Of a stretch of DNA of 64,000 nucleotides, positions 28,414 through 37,299 are shown in pieces. Location of the stretch: assembly GCF_030866785.1 (NCBI RefSeq), contig NZ_CP133018.1, forward strand, positions 1 through 64,000, in the 5' to 3' direction. Under the pieces are notes generated by a model that ran no database searches, was not told the DNA's origin, and worked only from the letters and a program-made list of their open reading frames with translations. Numbering within the stretch: the stretch's first letter is position 1; every line of letters begins with the position of its first letter. The position numbers and the translations under genes are program-made. Origin of the DNA: Agromyces protaetiae. Lineage in GTDB: Bacteria; Actinomycetota; Actinomycetes; Actinomycetales; Microbacteriaceae.

Positions 28414-28440
28414 ATCGAACAAAGTATCTCTAGAATCGAA
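28414..28440. promoter_or_regulatory. Candidate ROK regulator sites upstream of the GH89 operon
   Basis: Two direct copies of ATCGAA (28414-28419 and 28435-28440) are exactly 21 bp apart, two helical turns, in an AT-rich stretch between the divergent ROK and GH89 genes. The flanking bases AAATCGAAC and GAATCGAAT are also alike. The spacing suits a dimeric regulator bound on one face. No experimental basis. Confidence 0.4.
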
Positions 28441-28505
28441 TTACTTGTTACATATATCGCTGCTATCGTTCGAGGAATCCCACGACATGAACGTCTGGAG
28501 CGACG

Positions 28506-30791
28506 ATGGCGAGCACGACCGGCATGAGCGATGGCGCAGTCCGTACTGCGCCGGCCCACGAGGCATCCGCCGTACGTGAGCTGCTGACCCGCCATCTCGG
28601 CGCACGCGCCGACGAAGTCGTCCTCGAGCCCTTGCCTCGGCTGGACGGTGTCGACCGCTACGAACACGAGATCGCCGGCGGCCGCCTCATCCTCCGCGGC
28701 ACCGACGCCATCACGCTCGCCGTGGCGGCGCGCGATGCCGCGGCCGAGCTCGGCTCGGGCTCCAGCTGGGACTCACCGCGTTGGCTCGACCTGCCCGCTC
28801 GACTCGACGACCGTCCGCCGATCGCGCGAGCGACCCGACTGCGCACGCGCTACTACCTCAACTTCGTCACGTACGGCTATACGGCGGCCTACTGGGACTG
28901 GGACCGTTGGGAACGCGAGATCGACTGGATGGCACTGCACGGCATCACCATGCCGCTCATGGCGATCGCCCACGAAGCGGTGCTGACGGAGACGCTCCGA
29001 GAGCTCGGTCTGTCCGATGCCCGTATCGCCGAATGGATCGGCGGCGCCGCGCATTTCCCCTGGACGTGGATGGGTGGCACGAACGAGTGGGGCGGCCCGC
29101 TGCCGGCCGACTGGACCACCCGGCACCTGCAGCTGGCCCGCCGCGTCCTCGAGCGTCAACGCGCCCTCGGCATGACTCCGGTGCTCCCGGGCTTCGCGGG
29201 TCATGTGCCGCCCGAGCTCGCCGCCGACGCCGCGCGAACCATCGAATGGCAGGGCTGGACGACGCCGGTGCTCGATGCGCGCGAGCCGGAGTTCGCGCGG
29301 ATCGCCGAGGTCTTCTACCGTCACCAGCACGAGCTGCTCGGGACCGACCACCACTACGCGGTCGATCCCTACATCGAGTCGGTTCCTCCGAGCGGTGAGG
29401 TCGCGGACCTCGCCGAGACGTCGGCGGGCATCTTCGGTGCGATGCGGGTCGCCGACCCGAATGCCGTCTGGGTCCTGCAGGGGTGGCCGTTCCACTACCA
29501 CTCGGGCTTCTGGACCGAGGAGCGCGTGCGCGCCTTCCTCGACCCCGTGCCGAACGACGCGATGCTGCTGCTCGACCTTTGGGCCGAGCACGCGCCGATG
29601 TGGCGGCGCTCCGAGGCGCTCTGGGGCCGACGGTGGCTCTGGTGCGCAGTGCACAACTTCGGCGGGCGGCCGGCGCTCTTCGGTGACGTCGCCGGACTTC
29701 GGCGCGACCTGACCGAGGTGCAGTCCGACGCGGCACGAGGTGAACTCGTCGGGTTCGGACTGACGATGGAGGCGATCGAGAACAACGCGGTGTTCTACGA
29801 ACTCGCGACCGATCTCGTGTGGCAGCCGACGCCCGGCGCTGACGACTGGCTCGCGCGCTTCGTGCGCGCGAGGTACGGTGTGGATGCCCCGGCGGCGCTC
29901 GAGGCGTGGCAGATCCTCACCGCCACGCTCTACGCGCCTGGTCGTACGAGGTCGATCCCCTCCCCGGTCATCGCGCGTCCGTGGTCGGCGTCCGCCCCGT
30001 TCGCGGGCCAGCGACTCGCGGGGGAGTTCATCGACACCGCCGCACCGGAACGACAGTCCGCGAACATCGATGCCGAGAACGACCCCGCGGTGCTCGGCGA
30101 CCTCGCGACGATCGCCGACGCGGTGGAGCTGCTCGCCACGGTGGCCGGCCTCGACGGCGTGGACCGCCGGCCGCTGGAACGCGACCTCGTCGAGCTCGCC
30201 GGCCATGTCGTCGCCCAGCACACGCGGCTCGCGATCCGCGGAATCCTCGCGGGTGCGTCGTCGTCGGATGCCTCGGCCATCGAGCGTTCGGCCGAAGCGC
30301 TCGACGCGGCGCTGCTCGAGCTCGACGCGCTCGCGGCGACGCACGAGGAATCGCTCGTCGGTCGCTGGCTCGCCGACGCGCGCGCCTGGGGGAGTACCGC
30401 GGAGGAGGCGGCGGCACTCGAACTCGACGCCCGCCGGCTCATCAGCGTGTGGGGGCGCCAGACCAGCGGCTTGCACGACTACTCGGGCCGGCACTGGTCC
30501 GGACTCATCCGCGACCTGTACCGGCCGCGTTGGCGCGCCTGGTCCAGCTGGCTGGCGGCCGCAGCGCGCGATGCGGCGCCGCCCGACGTCGACGTGCTGC
30601 GCGCGGCGATCGTCCGCATCGAGGAGACCTGGGCGACCGGCCGCGAGCCGTACCCGTCGACGACCTCCGGCGATCCGGTGGCGGCGGCGGTCGCCGCCAT
30701 CCTGGCACGCCGCGCAGATCTGGAGCGCCTGCGTTCCACGCCGCCCGGGGATCCGGGAGTCCAAGAGCACCACACCGAGATCAGATCGTAA
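28506..30791 (+). CDS. Alpha-N-acetylglucosaminidase (GH89)
   Basis: The 761-residue product matches the NAGLU/GH89 family, which removes terminal alpha-linked GlcNAc from glycans. Family blocks in order are an N-terminal domain with RGTDAITLAVAARDAAAELG, then YYLNFVTYGYTAAYWDWDRW (115-134), PWTWMGGTNEWGGPLP (185-200) and two likely catalytic glutamates, E291 in DPYIESVPPSGE and E422 in GLTMEAIENNAVF. No signal peptide is present, so the enzyme is probably cytoplasmic and acts on imported oligosaccharide. It heads an operon with an importer, MurQ and a sugar kinase. The next gene starts 15 bases on. Confidence 0.93.
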   Translation: MASTTGMSDGAVRTAPAHEASAVRELLTRHLGARADEVVLEPLPRLDGVDRYEHEIAGGRLILRGTDAITLAVAARDAAAELGSGSSWDSPRWLDLPARLDDRPPIARATRLRTRYYLNFVTYGYTAAYWDWDRWEREIDWMALHGITMPLMAIAHEAVLTETLRELGLSDARIAEWIGGAAHFPWTWMGGTNEWGGPLPADWTTRHLQLARRVLERQRALGMTPVLPGFAGHVPPELAADAARTIEWQGWTTPVLDAREPEFARIAEVFYRHQHELLGTDHHYAVDPYIESVPPSGEVADLAETSAGIFGAMRVADPNAVWVLQGWPFHYHSGFWTEERVRAFLDPVPNDAMLLLDLWAEHAPMWRRSEALWGRRWLWCAVHNFGGRPALFGDVAGLRRDLTEVQSDAARGELVGFGLTMEAIENNAVFYELATDLVWQPTPGADDWLARFVRARYGVDAPAALEAWQILTATLYAPGRTRSIPSPVIARPWSASAPFAGQRLAGEFIDTAAPERQSANIDAENDPAVLGDLATIADAVELLATVAGLDGVDRRPLERDLVELAGHVVAQHTRLAIRGILAGASSSDASAIERSAEALDAALLELDALAATHEESLVGRWLADARAWGSTAEEAAALELDARRLISVWGRQTSGLHDYSGRHWSGLIRDLYRPRWRAWSSWLAAAARDAAPPDVDVLRAAIVRIEETWATGREPYPSTTSGDPVAAAVAAILARRADLERLRSTPPGDPGVQEHHTEIRS

Positions 30792-30806
30792 GGAGCACAG
30801 CGCACC

Positions 30807-32198
30807 ATGAGCACACGCAGATCCAGGCTCGCCGTCATCGCCGTCGGCGCGTCGGCAGTCCTCGCCCTGACCGCTTGCAGCCCCGATGCCTCCGAGCCGG
30901 ACACCGGCGAGCAGAGCGACATCGTCTTCTGGACGCCGCAGGTGACCCCGGAGCGGATCGCCGCGCAGGAGGAGATCGCCGCGGCGTTCGAAGCCGAGAC
31001 CGGCATCGGTGTCGAGGTCGTGCCACTCGGCGGCGCCGACCAGAACCAGGCGCTCGTCACGGGCGCGGCGTCCGGCGACGTGCCCGACGTCATCTTGCAC
31101 GCGCCCGATCAGACCGCGGCGTGGAACGAGCAGGGGCTGCTCGACACCGAGGTCGCCCAGCGCATCGTCGACGAGCTCGACCCGAGCACGTTCAACGAGC
31201 GCGCGCTCGATCTCGTCACGCTCGACGGTGAGGTGGGCGCGGTCCCGAGCGACGGATGGGTGCACCTGATCGCGTACCGCGCCGACCTGTTCGAGGCGGC
31301 CGGCGTCGAGGTGCCGGGCAGTCTCGAGGAGCTCGCCGAGGCGGCGACCACGCTCGCGGGTTCCGGGGTCACGGGCATCGCGCTCGGAACCCAGCCCGGA
31401 ACGCCCTCTTCGACGGAGGCGGTCGAGTCCACCTTCCTGACGACGGGCTGCCAGCTGGTCGAGGACGGCACCGTGACCATCGACTCCGACGAGTGCACGA
31501 ACGCGGCCGAGTCGTTCAACGTGCTGGCGCAGTCGAGCCTCGCGGGGGAGTTCGACGTGCCGAGCGCGCGCGCCGCCTACCTCGCGGGCAACGCCGCGAT
31601 GCTGCTCTTCTCGACCCACATCCTCGACGAGGTCGCCGGGCTCGACCCCGACAACCCGGTCACGTGCGCCGAGTGCGCGGCGGACCCGACCTTCCTCGCC
31701 GCGAACACGCAGTTCATCACGATCCTCGATGAGAGCAACCCGGCGCAGTACGGTTCCACGCTGAACTACGGCGTTCCCGTGGGCGCGCACGCGGAGGAGG
31801 CGCAGATGTTCATCGAGTACCTGCTGAACGACGGCTACATCGACACGCTCGCCATGGCCACCGAGGGCCGGCTGCCGCTGCGGCTCGGCACCCCCGACGA
31901 GCCCACGACGTTCATCGACGAGTGGGGCACCCTGCCCTTCGGTGTCGACCGCGCGTCCGGCCAGTCGATCGCCGACGTGTACGGCGCGGACATCGTCGAA
32001 GCGTTGAGTGGCGGCATGGACGCGATCAGCCGCTGGGCGTTCGGCACGCCCGACGCACCGTTGGAAGGCGCGGTGTTCTCACAGAACGTGCTGAGTCAGA
32101 ACCTCGACCAGCTCTACGCGGGTACGCCGGCGGCCGACGTGACCGCCACGATGGCCGAGCAGGTGAGCGCACTGCAGGCGGAGCTCGGGCTGCAGTGA
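30807..32198 (+). CDS. Sugar ABC importer, substrate-binding lipoprotein
   Basis: A 463-residue family 1 extracellular binding protein. The signal peptide ends in a lipobox (ALTAC, lipidated C24). The mature part starts DIVFWTPQVTPERIAAQEEI and has the usual two-lobe composition. Four cysteines (in TTGCQL, DECTN and VTCAECAAD) may form two disulfides. It follows the GH89 gene by 15 bp and is followed by two permease genes with stop-start overlaps. An alpha-GlcNAc-containing oligosaccharide is the likely ligand from context. Confidence 0.93.
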   Translation: MSTRRSRLAVIAVGASAVLALTACSPDASEPDTGEQSDIVFWTPQVTPERIAAQEEIAAAFEAETGIGVEVVPLGGADQNQALVTGAASGDVPDVILHAPDQTAAWNEQGLLDTEVAQRIVDELDPSTFNERALDLVTLDGEVGAVPSDGWVHLIAYRADLFEAAGVEVPGSLEELAEAATTLAGSGVTGIALGTQPGTPSSTEAVESTFLTTGCQLVEDGTVTIDSDECTNAAESFNVLAQSSLAGEFDVPSARAAYLAGNAAMLLFSTHILDEVAGLDPDNPVTCAECAADPTFLAANTQFITILDESNPAQYGSTLNYGVPVGAHAEEAQMFIEYLLNDGYIDTLAMATEGRLPLRLGTPDEPTTFIDEWGTLPFGVDRASGQSIADVYGADIVEALSGGMDAISRWAFGTPDAPLEGAVFSQNVLSQNLDQLYAGTPAADVTATMAEQVSALQAELGLQ

Positions 32199-33151
32199 CC
32201 TCCGTCTCTCCACGGACCTCCCTCTGGTCGCGGCTCAGCCGCGGCCAGAGGGAGAACCTGAACGGCTACCTCCTCTCCGGGCCGTCGCTGCTCGTCGTCA
32301 TGCTCGTCGTCATCGTGCCGTTCCTCGCGGTGATCGTGTTCGCGTTCGCCGACATCCGCCTCATCGACATCCCGACCCTCTCGCTCTGGGACATCGAGTG
32401 GACGCTGGACAACTTCACGGCTGCGATGAGCTCGGGCGCGTTCTGGGGTGCGCTGTGGACCACCATCGTCTACGCGACCTTCACGACCCTCGGCGCCATC
32501 GTGGTCGGCCTCTCGGTCGCGCTCGCGATGCGCCGGCCGTTCCGCGGGCGCGGCCTTGTTCGTGCGCTGCTCCTGGTGCCCTACGTCCTCCCGGTGATCG
32601 CCGCGGCGACGATCTGGCGCACGATGCTGAATCCGCAGTACGGCGTCGTGAACGCGTTCGGCATGGAGTTCCTCGGCTGGGAGCGGCCGATCAGCTTCCT
32701 GTCGACGACCACGGGCGAGATCGCCGGCATCCCCGTTCCGGTCGCATTGACCACCGTGATCGTGTTCGAGATCTGGAAGACCGCGCCACTGGCCTTCCTC
32801 TTCATCACGGCCCGGCTGCAGAGCATCCCCAGCGACATCGAAGAGGCCGCGGCGCTCGACGGCGCGAACTCGCGCCAGATCCTGACGAAGATGATCATGC
32901 CGCAGCTGCGCAACGTGATTCTCTTGCTGCTCCTGCTGCGCTTCATCTGGTCGTTCCAGAGCTTCAACGACATCTACCTGCTGACCGGCGGTGCCGGCGG
33001 TACGCAGGTCATGGCGGTGAAGGTGTACACCGAGCTCATCACGCGCGCCAACATCGGCAGCGCGGCCGCGTACGGACTGCTCATGTCCGTGATCCTCGCC
33101 GCCCTGCTCGTCGTCTACGTCCTCGTCTCCCGGCGGAAGGAGCGGATGTGA
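32195..33151 (+). CDS. Sugar ABC importer, permease protein (MalF type)
   Basis: A 318-residue permease with six membrane segments and the coupling motif EAAALDGANSRQILTKMIMP near residue 220. I set the start at GTG 32195, which overlaps the binding-protein stop (GTGA); the open frame continues upstream only as a shadow. It pairs with the next permease as a heterodimer. No ATPase gene is present in the operon. Confidence 0.93.
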   Translation: MTSVSPRTSLWSRLSRGQRENLNGYLLSGPSLLVVMLVVIVPFLAVIVFAFADIRLIDIPTLSLWDIEWTLDNFTAAMSSGAFWGALWTTIVYATFTTLGAIVVGLSVALAMRRPFRGRGLVRALLLVPYVLPVIAAATIWRTMLNPQYGVVNAFGMEFLGWERPISFLSTTTGEIAGIPVPVALTTVIVFEIWKTAPLAFLFITARLQSIPSDIEEAAALDGANSRQILTKMIMPQLRNVILLLLLLRFIWSFQSFNDIYLLTGGAGGTQVMAVKVYTELITRANIGSAAAYGLLMSVILAALLVVYVLVSRRKERM

Positions 33152-34020
33152 GTACCCGCCGTAGGAACAGCCTGAGCAGCTCCCCGGTCGATCGCGTCCT
33201 GCGATGGAGCGTCATCGTGATCGCCCTTGTGCTCAGCGTCGGCCCGGTGCTGTACGGCATCATCCTCTCGGTGCGGCCGTTCAGCGCCGTCACCAACGAG
33301 CCGCTGGACCTGCTGCCCGCGCCGTCAGAGCTCGATTTCTCCGCGTACTGGGACGCGCTGCTGCCGGCGAGCGAGGGCGGTTTCGGGCTCGGCCAGTTCG
33401 TGCTGAACTCGGCCCTGCTCGCGATCGGCACGGTCGTGCTCTCGCTGCTCGCGAGCGTCTTCGGCGCCTATGCGGCCGCCCGCCTACGCTATCGGGGACG
33501 TTCGACCACGAACGCCATCATCCTCGCCGTGTACCTCTTCCCGGGGATCGTGCTCGCGGTGCCGCTCTTCGTGATGCTGAGCCGTGTCGGCCTCACCGGC
33601 AACCTCATCGGCCTGCTCATCGTCTACGTGGCGCTCACCGTGCCGGTCGCCCTCTACATGGTGCGCAACTACTTCCTCGCCCTGCCCGAGAGCGTCGAGG
33701 AGGCGGCCCTCATCGACGGCTGCTCGCTGCCGCGGATGCTCTGGACGGTGGTGCTGCCGATCGCGATGCCCGGCGTGGTCGCGACCGCGATCTATGTGTT
33801 CATGATCGCGTGGAACGAGTACCTCTTCGCGCTGCTCTTCCTCGTGCAGAGCCGGTCACTCTGGACCGCACCGCTCGGCATCTCTCAGCTGACGGACTTC
33901 AACGTGCCCGTCACGGTGCTGCTTGCGGGCTCGATCGCGGTGACCATCCCCGTCATCCTCGCGTTCTTCTTCTCGCAGCGCTTCCTGGTCGCGGGCCTCA
34001 CGTCGGGAGCCGAGAAGTGA
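33148..34020 (+). CDS. Sugar ABC importer, permease protein (MalG type)
   Basis: A 290-residue permease with six membrane segments and the coupling motif EAALIDGCSLPRMLWTVVLP. It starts with GTG at 33148 in a GTGA overlap with the previous permease and ends in a GTGA overlap with the oxidoreductase gene. An AAGGAG ribosome binding site lies just upstream. Its role is the second membrane half of the amino-sugar oligosaccharide importer. Confidence 0.93.
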   Translation: MSTRRRNSLSSSPVDRVLRWSVIVIALVLSVGPVLYGIILSVRPFSAVTNEPLDLLPAPSELDFSAYWDALLPASEGGFGLGQFVLNSALLAIGTVVLSLLASVFGAYAAARLRYRGRSTTNAIILAVYLFPGIVLAVPLFVMLSRVGLTGNLIGLLIVYVALTVPVALYMVRNYFLALPESVEEAALIDGCSLPRMLWTVVLPIAMPGVVATAIYVFMIAWNEYLFALLFLVQSRSLWTAPLGISQLTDFNVPVTVLLAGSIAVTIPVILAFFFSQRFLVAGLTSGAEK

Positions 34021-35330
34021 GCGAGCCGAAGCGATTCGTCGTGCTGGGGGCCGGCGGTCGCGGCCGGGAGGCCTACGGCAGCTGGATCCTACGTCACCCC
34101 GAGCGCGCGAAGGTGGTCGCCGTCGCCGACCGCGAACCCTCGAGGCGCGAGGGCTTCGCCGAGGAGGCCGGCGGTGCGGCGCGCTACGAGGACTGGCGCG
34201 AGCTGCTCGCCGACCTGCCCACGCTCGGTGCCGACGCGGCCATCGTCGCGCTGCCCGACGCCGAACACGTCGACCCCGCCATCGCGCTCATGGCCCACGG
34301 ACTCCCCATCCTCCTGGAGAAGCCCGCCGCGAGCACGTCGGATGAGCTCGAACGTCTCGCCGACGCGGCACGGTCCGCCGACGCGCGGATCGTCGTCGGC
34401 CACGTGTTGCGCTTCACCCCGTTCTGGCGCGCCGTGCGCGGGATCCTCGACTCGGGTGCGATGGGCGACCTGATGACCATCGACCTCCGCGAGAACATCG
34501 GGTTCTGGCACTTCGCGCACTCGTACGTGCGGGGCAACTGGAAACGCGCCGCCGACGCGAGCCCGATGGTGCTCGCGAAGACCTGCCACGATCTCGACCT
34601 CATCCGCTGGTTCGCAGGGGAGTCCCCGACGACCCTCTCGAGCGTGGGAGAGCTCTCGCACTTCCGCCCGGAGCACGCGCCGGAGGGCGCGCCCGAATTC
34701 TGCGTGGACGGCTGCCCGGTCGCCGCGTCGTGTCCGTTCTTCGCACCTCGGTACTACGTCGATGCGCTCGAGCACGTGCACGGGGTACCGGTGACGTTGC
34801 TCACCTCGGACACGTCGCGAGCGGGGCGTCTGCGCGCACTCGCCCACAGCGACTACGGCAGGTGCGTCTACCGGTCGGACAACGACGTCGCCGACCACCA
34901 GCAGACGGTCATGCGATTCAGTTCGGGCCTCACCGCCACCCTGACGGCGTCGGCGTTCACGGGCGAGAACACGCGCCACATCTCCATGACCGGCACCCGC
35001 GGGCAGCTCATCGGGCACATGGACGACGGCCGCATCGAGCTCGACCTGTTCTCGCCCGCAGCGCAGTTGCCGGAGCTCGCCGGCGTCTCCGTCGTCGAAG
35101 CACGCACCCGGCCACCGATGGGTCACCGCTCGTATGTGCTCTCGGCTCGTCCGGAGCGCGCCTCGGCGGGCGACCACCGCGGCCACGCCGGCGGTGACGA
35201 CGGACTGATGGCGGCGTTCGTCGCCGGGGTCGAGTCGGGTGCCTGGAGCGAGGAGCTCTCCCTCGAGACCGCGCTGGACAGCCACCGCATGGCTTTCGCA
35301 GCCGAACGGGCGCGGCTCGCCGCCCGCTGA
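34017..35330 (+). CDS. Gfo/Idh/MocA family oxidoreductase
   Basis: A 437-residue NAD(P)-dependent protein with an N-terminal Rossmann fold (VVLGAGGRGREAYG at 8-21) and the EKP-like motif LLEKPAA near 100. A catalytic-type histidine follows in KTCHDLDLIRWFAG (about 190). A cysteine cluster, CVDGCPVAASCPF (about 229-241), with a further Cys in GRCVYRSDNDV, may bind a metal. Start GTG 34017 overlaps the permease stop. In an amino-sugar operon it could oxidise a sugar or act as an NAD-using glycosidase like GH109; the sequence alone does not decide. Confidence 0.85.
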   Translation: MSEPKRFVVLGAGGRGREAYGSWILRHPERAKVVAVADREPSRREGFAEEAGGAARYEDWRELLADLPTLGADAAIVALPDAEHVDPAIALMAHGLPILLEKPAASTSDELERLADAARSADARIVVGHVLRFTPFWRAVRGILDSGAMGDLMTIDLRENIGFWHFAHSYVRGNWKRAADASPMVLAKTCHDLDLIRWFAGESPTTLSSVGELSHFRPEHAPEGAPEFCVDGCPVAASCPFFAPRYYVDALEHVHGVPVTLLTSDTSRAGRLRALAHSDYGRCVYRSDNDVADHQQTVMRFSSGLTATLTASAFTGENTRHISMTGTRGQLIGHMDDGRIELDLFSPAAQLPELAGVSVVEARTRPPMGHRSYVLSARPERASAGDHRGHAGGDDGLMAAFVAGVESGAWSEELSLETALDSHRMAFAAERARLAAR

Positions 35331-35374
35331 CCGTACCCTCGCGTCGCCGTGCGACGCCTCCAGGGAGGAATCCG

Positions 35375-36277
35375 ATGCAGTCCCGAATCCCGCCGACCGA
35401 GGCGCGCAACCCGCGCACGACCGACCTCGACCGGTGGCCGTCCGAGCACGTGATCCGCGCGATCCTCGCCGAGGACGCCCGCGGCGTCGCCGCCGCGGAG
35501 GCCGCCGCCGATGCGCTCGCCGCCGCCGTCGAGGCGGCGCTGCTGCGACTGACGCGCGGCGGTCGCGTGCATGCATTCGGGGCGGGGGCATCCGGTCGAC
35601 TCGCGGTCCTCGACGCGACCGAAGCCACCCCGACGTTCGGCGCCCCCGCCGGCCTGTTCAGTGCGCATTTCCCAGGTGGAGCGGCGGCGTTCGCCGACTC
35701 GTCGATCGATCTGGAGGACGCCGAGCAGCTGGGCCGGGAGACCGCGGCCCGCGCCCTCGCACCCGCGGACATCGCCATCGGCATCACCGCGTCCGGGTCC
35801 ACGGCGTACGTCGCGGGCGCACTCGCGGCCGCCCGTGCGGCGGGGGCGCTCACGATCCTCATCTGCTGCGACCCCGGCACACCGCTCGCCCTGCTCGTCG
35901 ATCACGTCGTGGTCGCCGACACGGGAGCCGAGGCGATCACCGGCTCCACGCGGTTGAAGGCCGGTACCGCGACGAAGGTGCTGCTCAACGCGTTCTCGAC
36001 CACCCTCATGGTCCGCGCTGGCCGCACCTACTCCAACCTGATGGTCGATCTCGTGGCGACGAACGTCAAACTCCGCGAACGTGCGATCGGCATCGTCGCG
36101 GCTGCCGCCGAGGTCGACCGCGCCGAGGCCGAGGCGTTGCTCGAGCGCGCCGACGGAGCCGTCCCGCTCGCGATCGTGCATGCCCGCAGCGGGCGCAACC
36201 TCGACGTGTGCCGGCGGGCGATCTCCGGCGGCGGCGGGGTGCGCGCCGCCCTGGCCCGGCTGGGAGCCGGGGCATGA
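35375..36277 (+). CDS. murQ: N-acetylmuramic acid 6-phosphate etherase
   Basis: MurQ cleaves the lactyl ether of MurNAc-6-phosphate, giving GlcNAc-6-phosphate and D-lactate. The 300-residue SIS-domain protein has the signature GAGASGRLAVLDATEATPTFG (about 69-89; the usual form is GAGTSGRLGVLDAAE), IAIGITASGSTAYVAGA (catalytic region), and KAGTATKVLLNAFSTTLM. Length is normal. It precedes a sugar kinase with an ATGA overlap, so phosphorylation and ether cleavage are coupled. The ATG follows AGGGAGG. Its presence suggests that the operon feeds on MurNAc or cell-wall fragments as well as GlcNAc. Confidence 0.92.
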   Translation: MQSRIPPTEARNPRTTDLDRWPSEHVIRAILAEDARGVAAAEAAADALAAAVEAALLRLTRGGRVHAFGAGASGRLAVLDATEATPTFGAPAGLFSAHFPGGAAAFADSSIDLEDAEQLGRETAARALAPADIAIGITASGSTAYVAGALAAARAAGALTILICCDPGTPLALLVDHVVVADTGAEAITGSTRLKAGTATKVLLNAFSTTLMVRAGRTYSNLMVDLVATNVKLRERAIGIVAAAAEVDRAEAEALLERADGAVPLAIVHARSGRNLDVCRRAISGGGGVRAALARLGAGA

Positions 36278-37248
36278 ACGGGGAGACGCACGTCGGGGTG
36301 GACGTCGGCGGCGGTGGCATCCGGATCAGGGCAGACGTCGGCGGCCGGCCGTTCGACGAGCGGGATCGCGCACCCGTTCCGCGCGCACGCGGGCGCATCG
36401 ACGAGATCAGGCTGGCCACTCGGATCGGGGAACTGCTCGCCGCGGTCTCGCCGCCGGGGGAGCCGATGCGCGCGACCCGCCTCGCCGTGGGCCTCACGGG
36501 CATGCCCGAACTGCTCGACGCCGCCGCGTTCGCCTCGGCGCTCGCGGCCAGGTGCGACACCACATCGATCATCGTCGCCAACGACGGGCTCACCACGCAT
36601 CTCGGGGCGCTGGGGGGTGAGGCCGGCACCGTCATCGCAGCAGGCACGGGCGTGGTCGCATCGGCGACCGACCTCGCGAGCATCTGGCGTCGCGGGGATG
36701 GCTGGGGCCATCTCATCGGCGACGAAGGAGGGGGTGCGTGGATCGGAGCGGCCGGATTACGTGCGGCGCTGCGCGCCGCCGACGGGCGGGAGGGTTCGTC
36801 GCCGACGCTGCTCGCAGAGGCCAGGCGTCGCTTCGGCAGCACCGACGACCTCATCGCACGCGTGTACGGCGGTGAGGCGCCCGCACACGAGCTGGCCGGA
36901 TTCGCGCCCGTCGTCGCCGAGGCCGCGAGGAGCGGCGATCAGGTCGCCGCGGGAATCTGGGACCGCGCGGGCACCCTGCTCGCCGAGACCGCGTTCGCCG
37001 TCTCGAGCGGGCTTCCCCCGCGGTACTCGTGGGGCGGCAAGCTCTTCGACGCCGGTGAGCTCCTACTCGACCCCTTCCGGAAAGAGCTGCATCGTCGCGC
37101 CCCAGGGGCGCGTGTGGATCCGCCCGTCGGGCAGTCGGCGGACGGGGCGCTGCTGCTCGCCCGGCGCGGCCTCGGTGAGGCCGCGATCGCGCTCGCCGGG
37201 TTCGCCGAGGAGTTCCGGCTCAAGCCGCATCTCGCGCCGAGACCGTGA
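36274..37248 (+). CDS. BadF/BadG-type N-acetylhexosamine kinase
   Basis: A 324-residue ASKHA-fold kinase of the BadF/BcrA group, which includes GlcNAc kinase and the dual MurNAc/GlcNAc kinase MurK. Motifs seen are the phosphate-1 loop GVDVGGGGIRIRADV, the phosphate-2 region GTVIAAGTGVVASA, WGHLIGDEGGGAWIG and an adenosine region YSWGGKLF. Start ATG 36274 overlaps murQ by ATGA. Together with MurQ it would convert imported MurNAc to GlcNAc-6-phosphate. The exact sugar is inferred from murQ. It is the last gene of the operon. Confidence 0.85.
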   Translation: MNGETHVGVDVGGGGIRIRADVGGRPFDERDRAPVPRARGRIDEIRLATRIGELLAAVSPPGEPMRATRLAVGLTGMPELLDAAAFASALAARCDTTSIIVANDGLTTHLGALGGEAGTVIAAGTGVVASATDLASIWRRGDGWGHLIGDEGGGAWIGAAGLRAALRAADGREGSSPTLLAEARRRFGSTDDLIARVYGGEAPAHELAGFAPVVAEAARSGDQVAAGIWDRAGTLLAETAFAVSSGLPPRYSWGGKLFDAGELLLDPFRKELHRRAPGARVDPPVGQSADGALLLARRGLGEAAIALAGFAEEFRLKPHLAPRP

Positions 37249-37299
37249 CAGCGCACCCCATGCACCCGTATGGTGTGCACCATCGAAAGGTGGTGCGCC

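Noticed and set aside
28773..31790. 1005-codon open frame on the minus strand
   Set aside because: It is antisense to the GH89 and binding-protein genes, both well supported. The composition is that of a GC-driven shadow.
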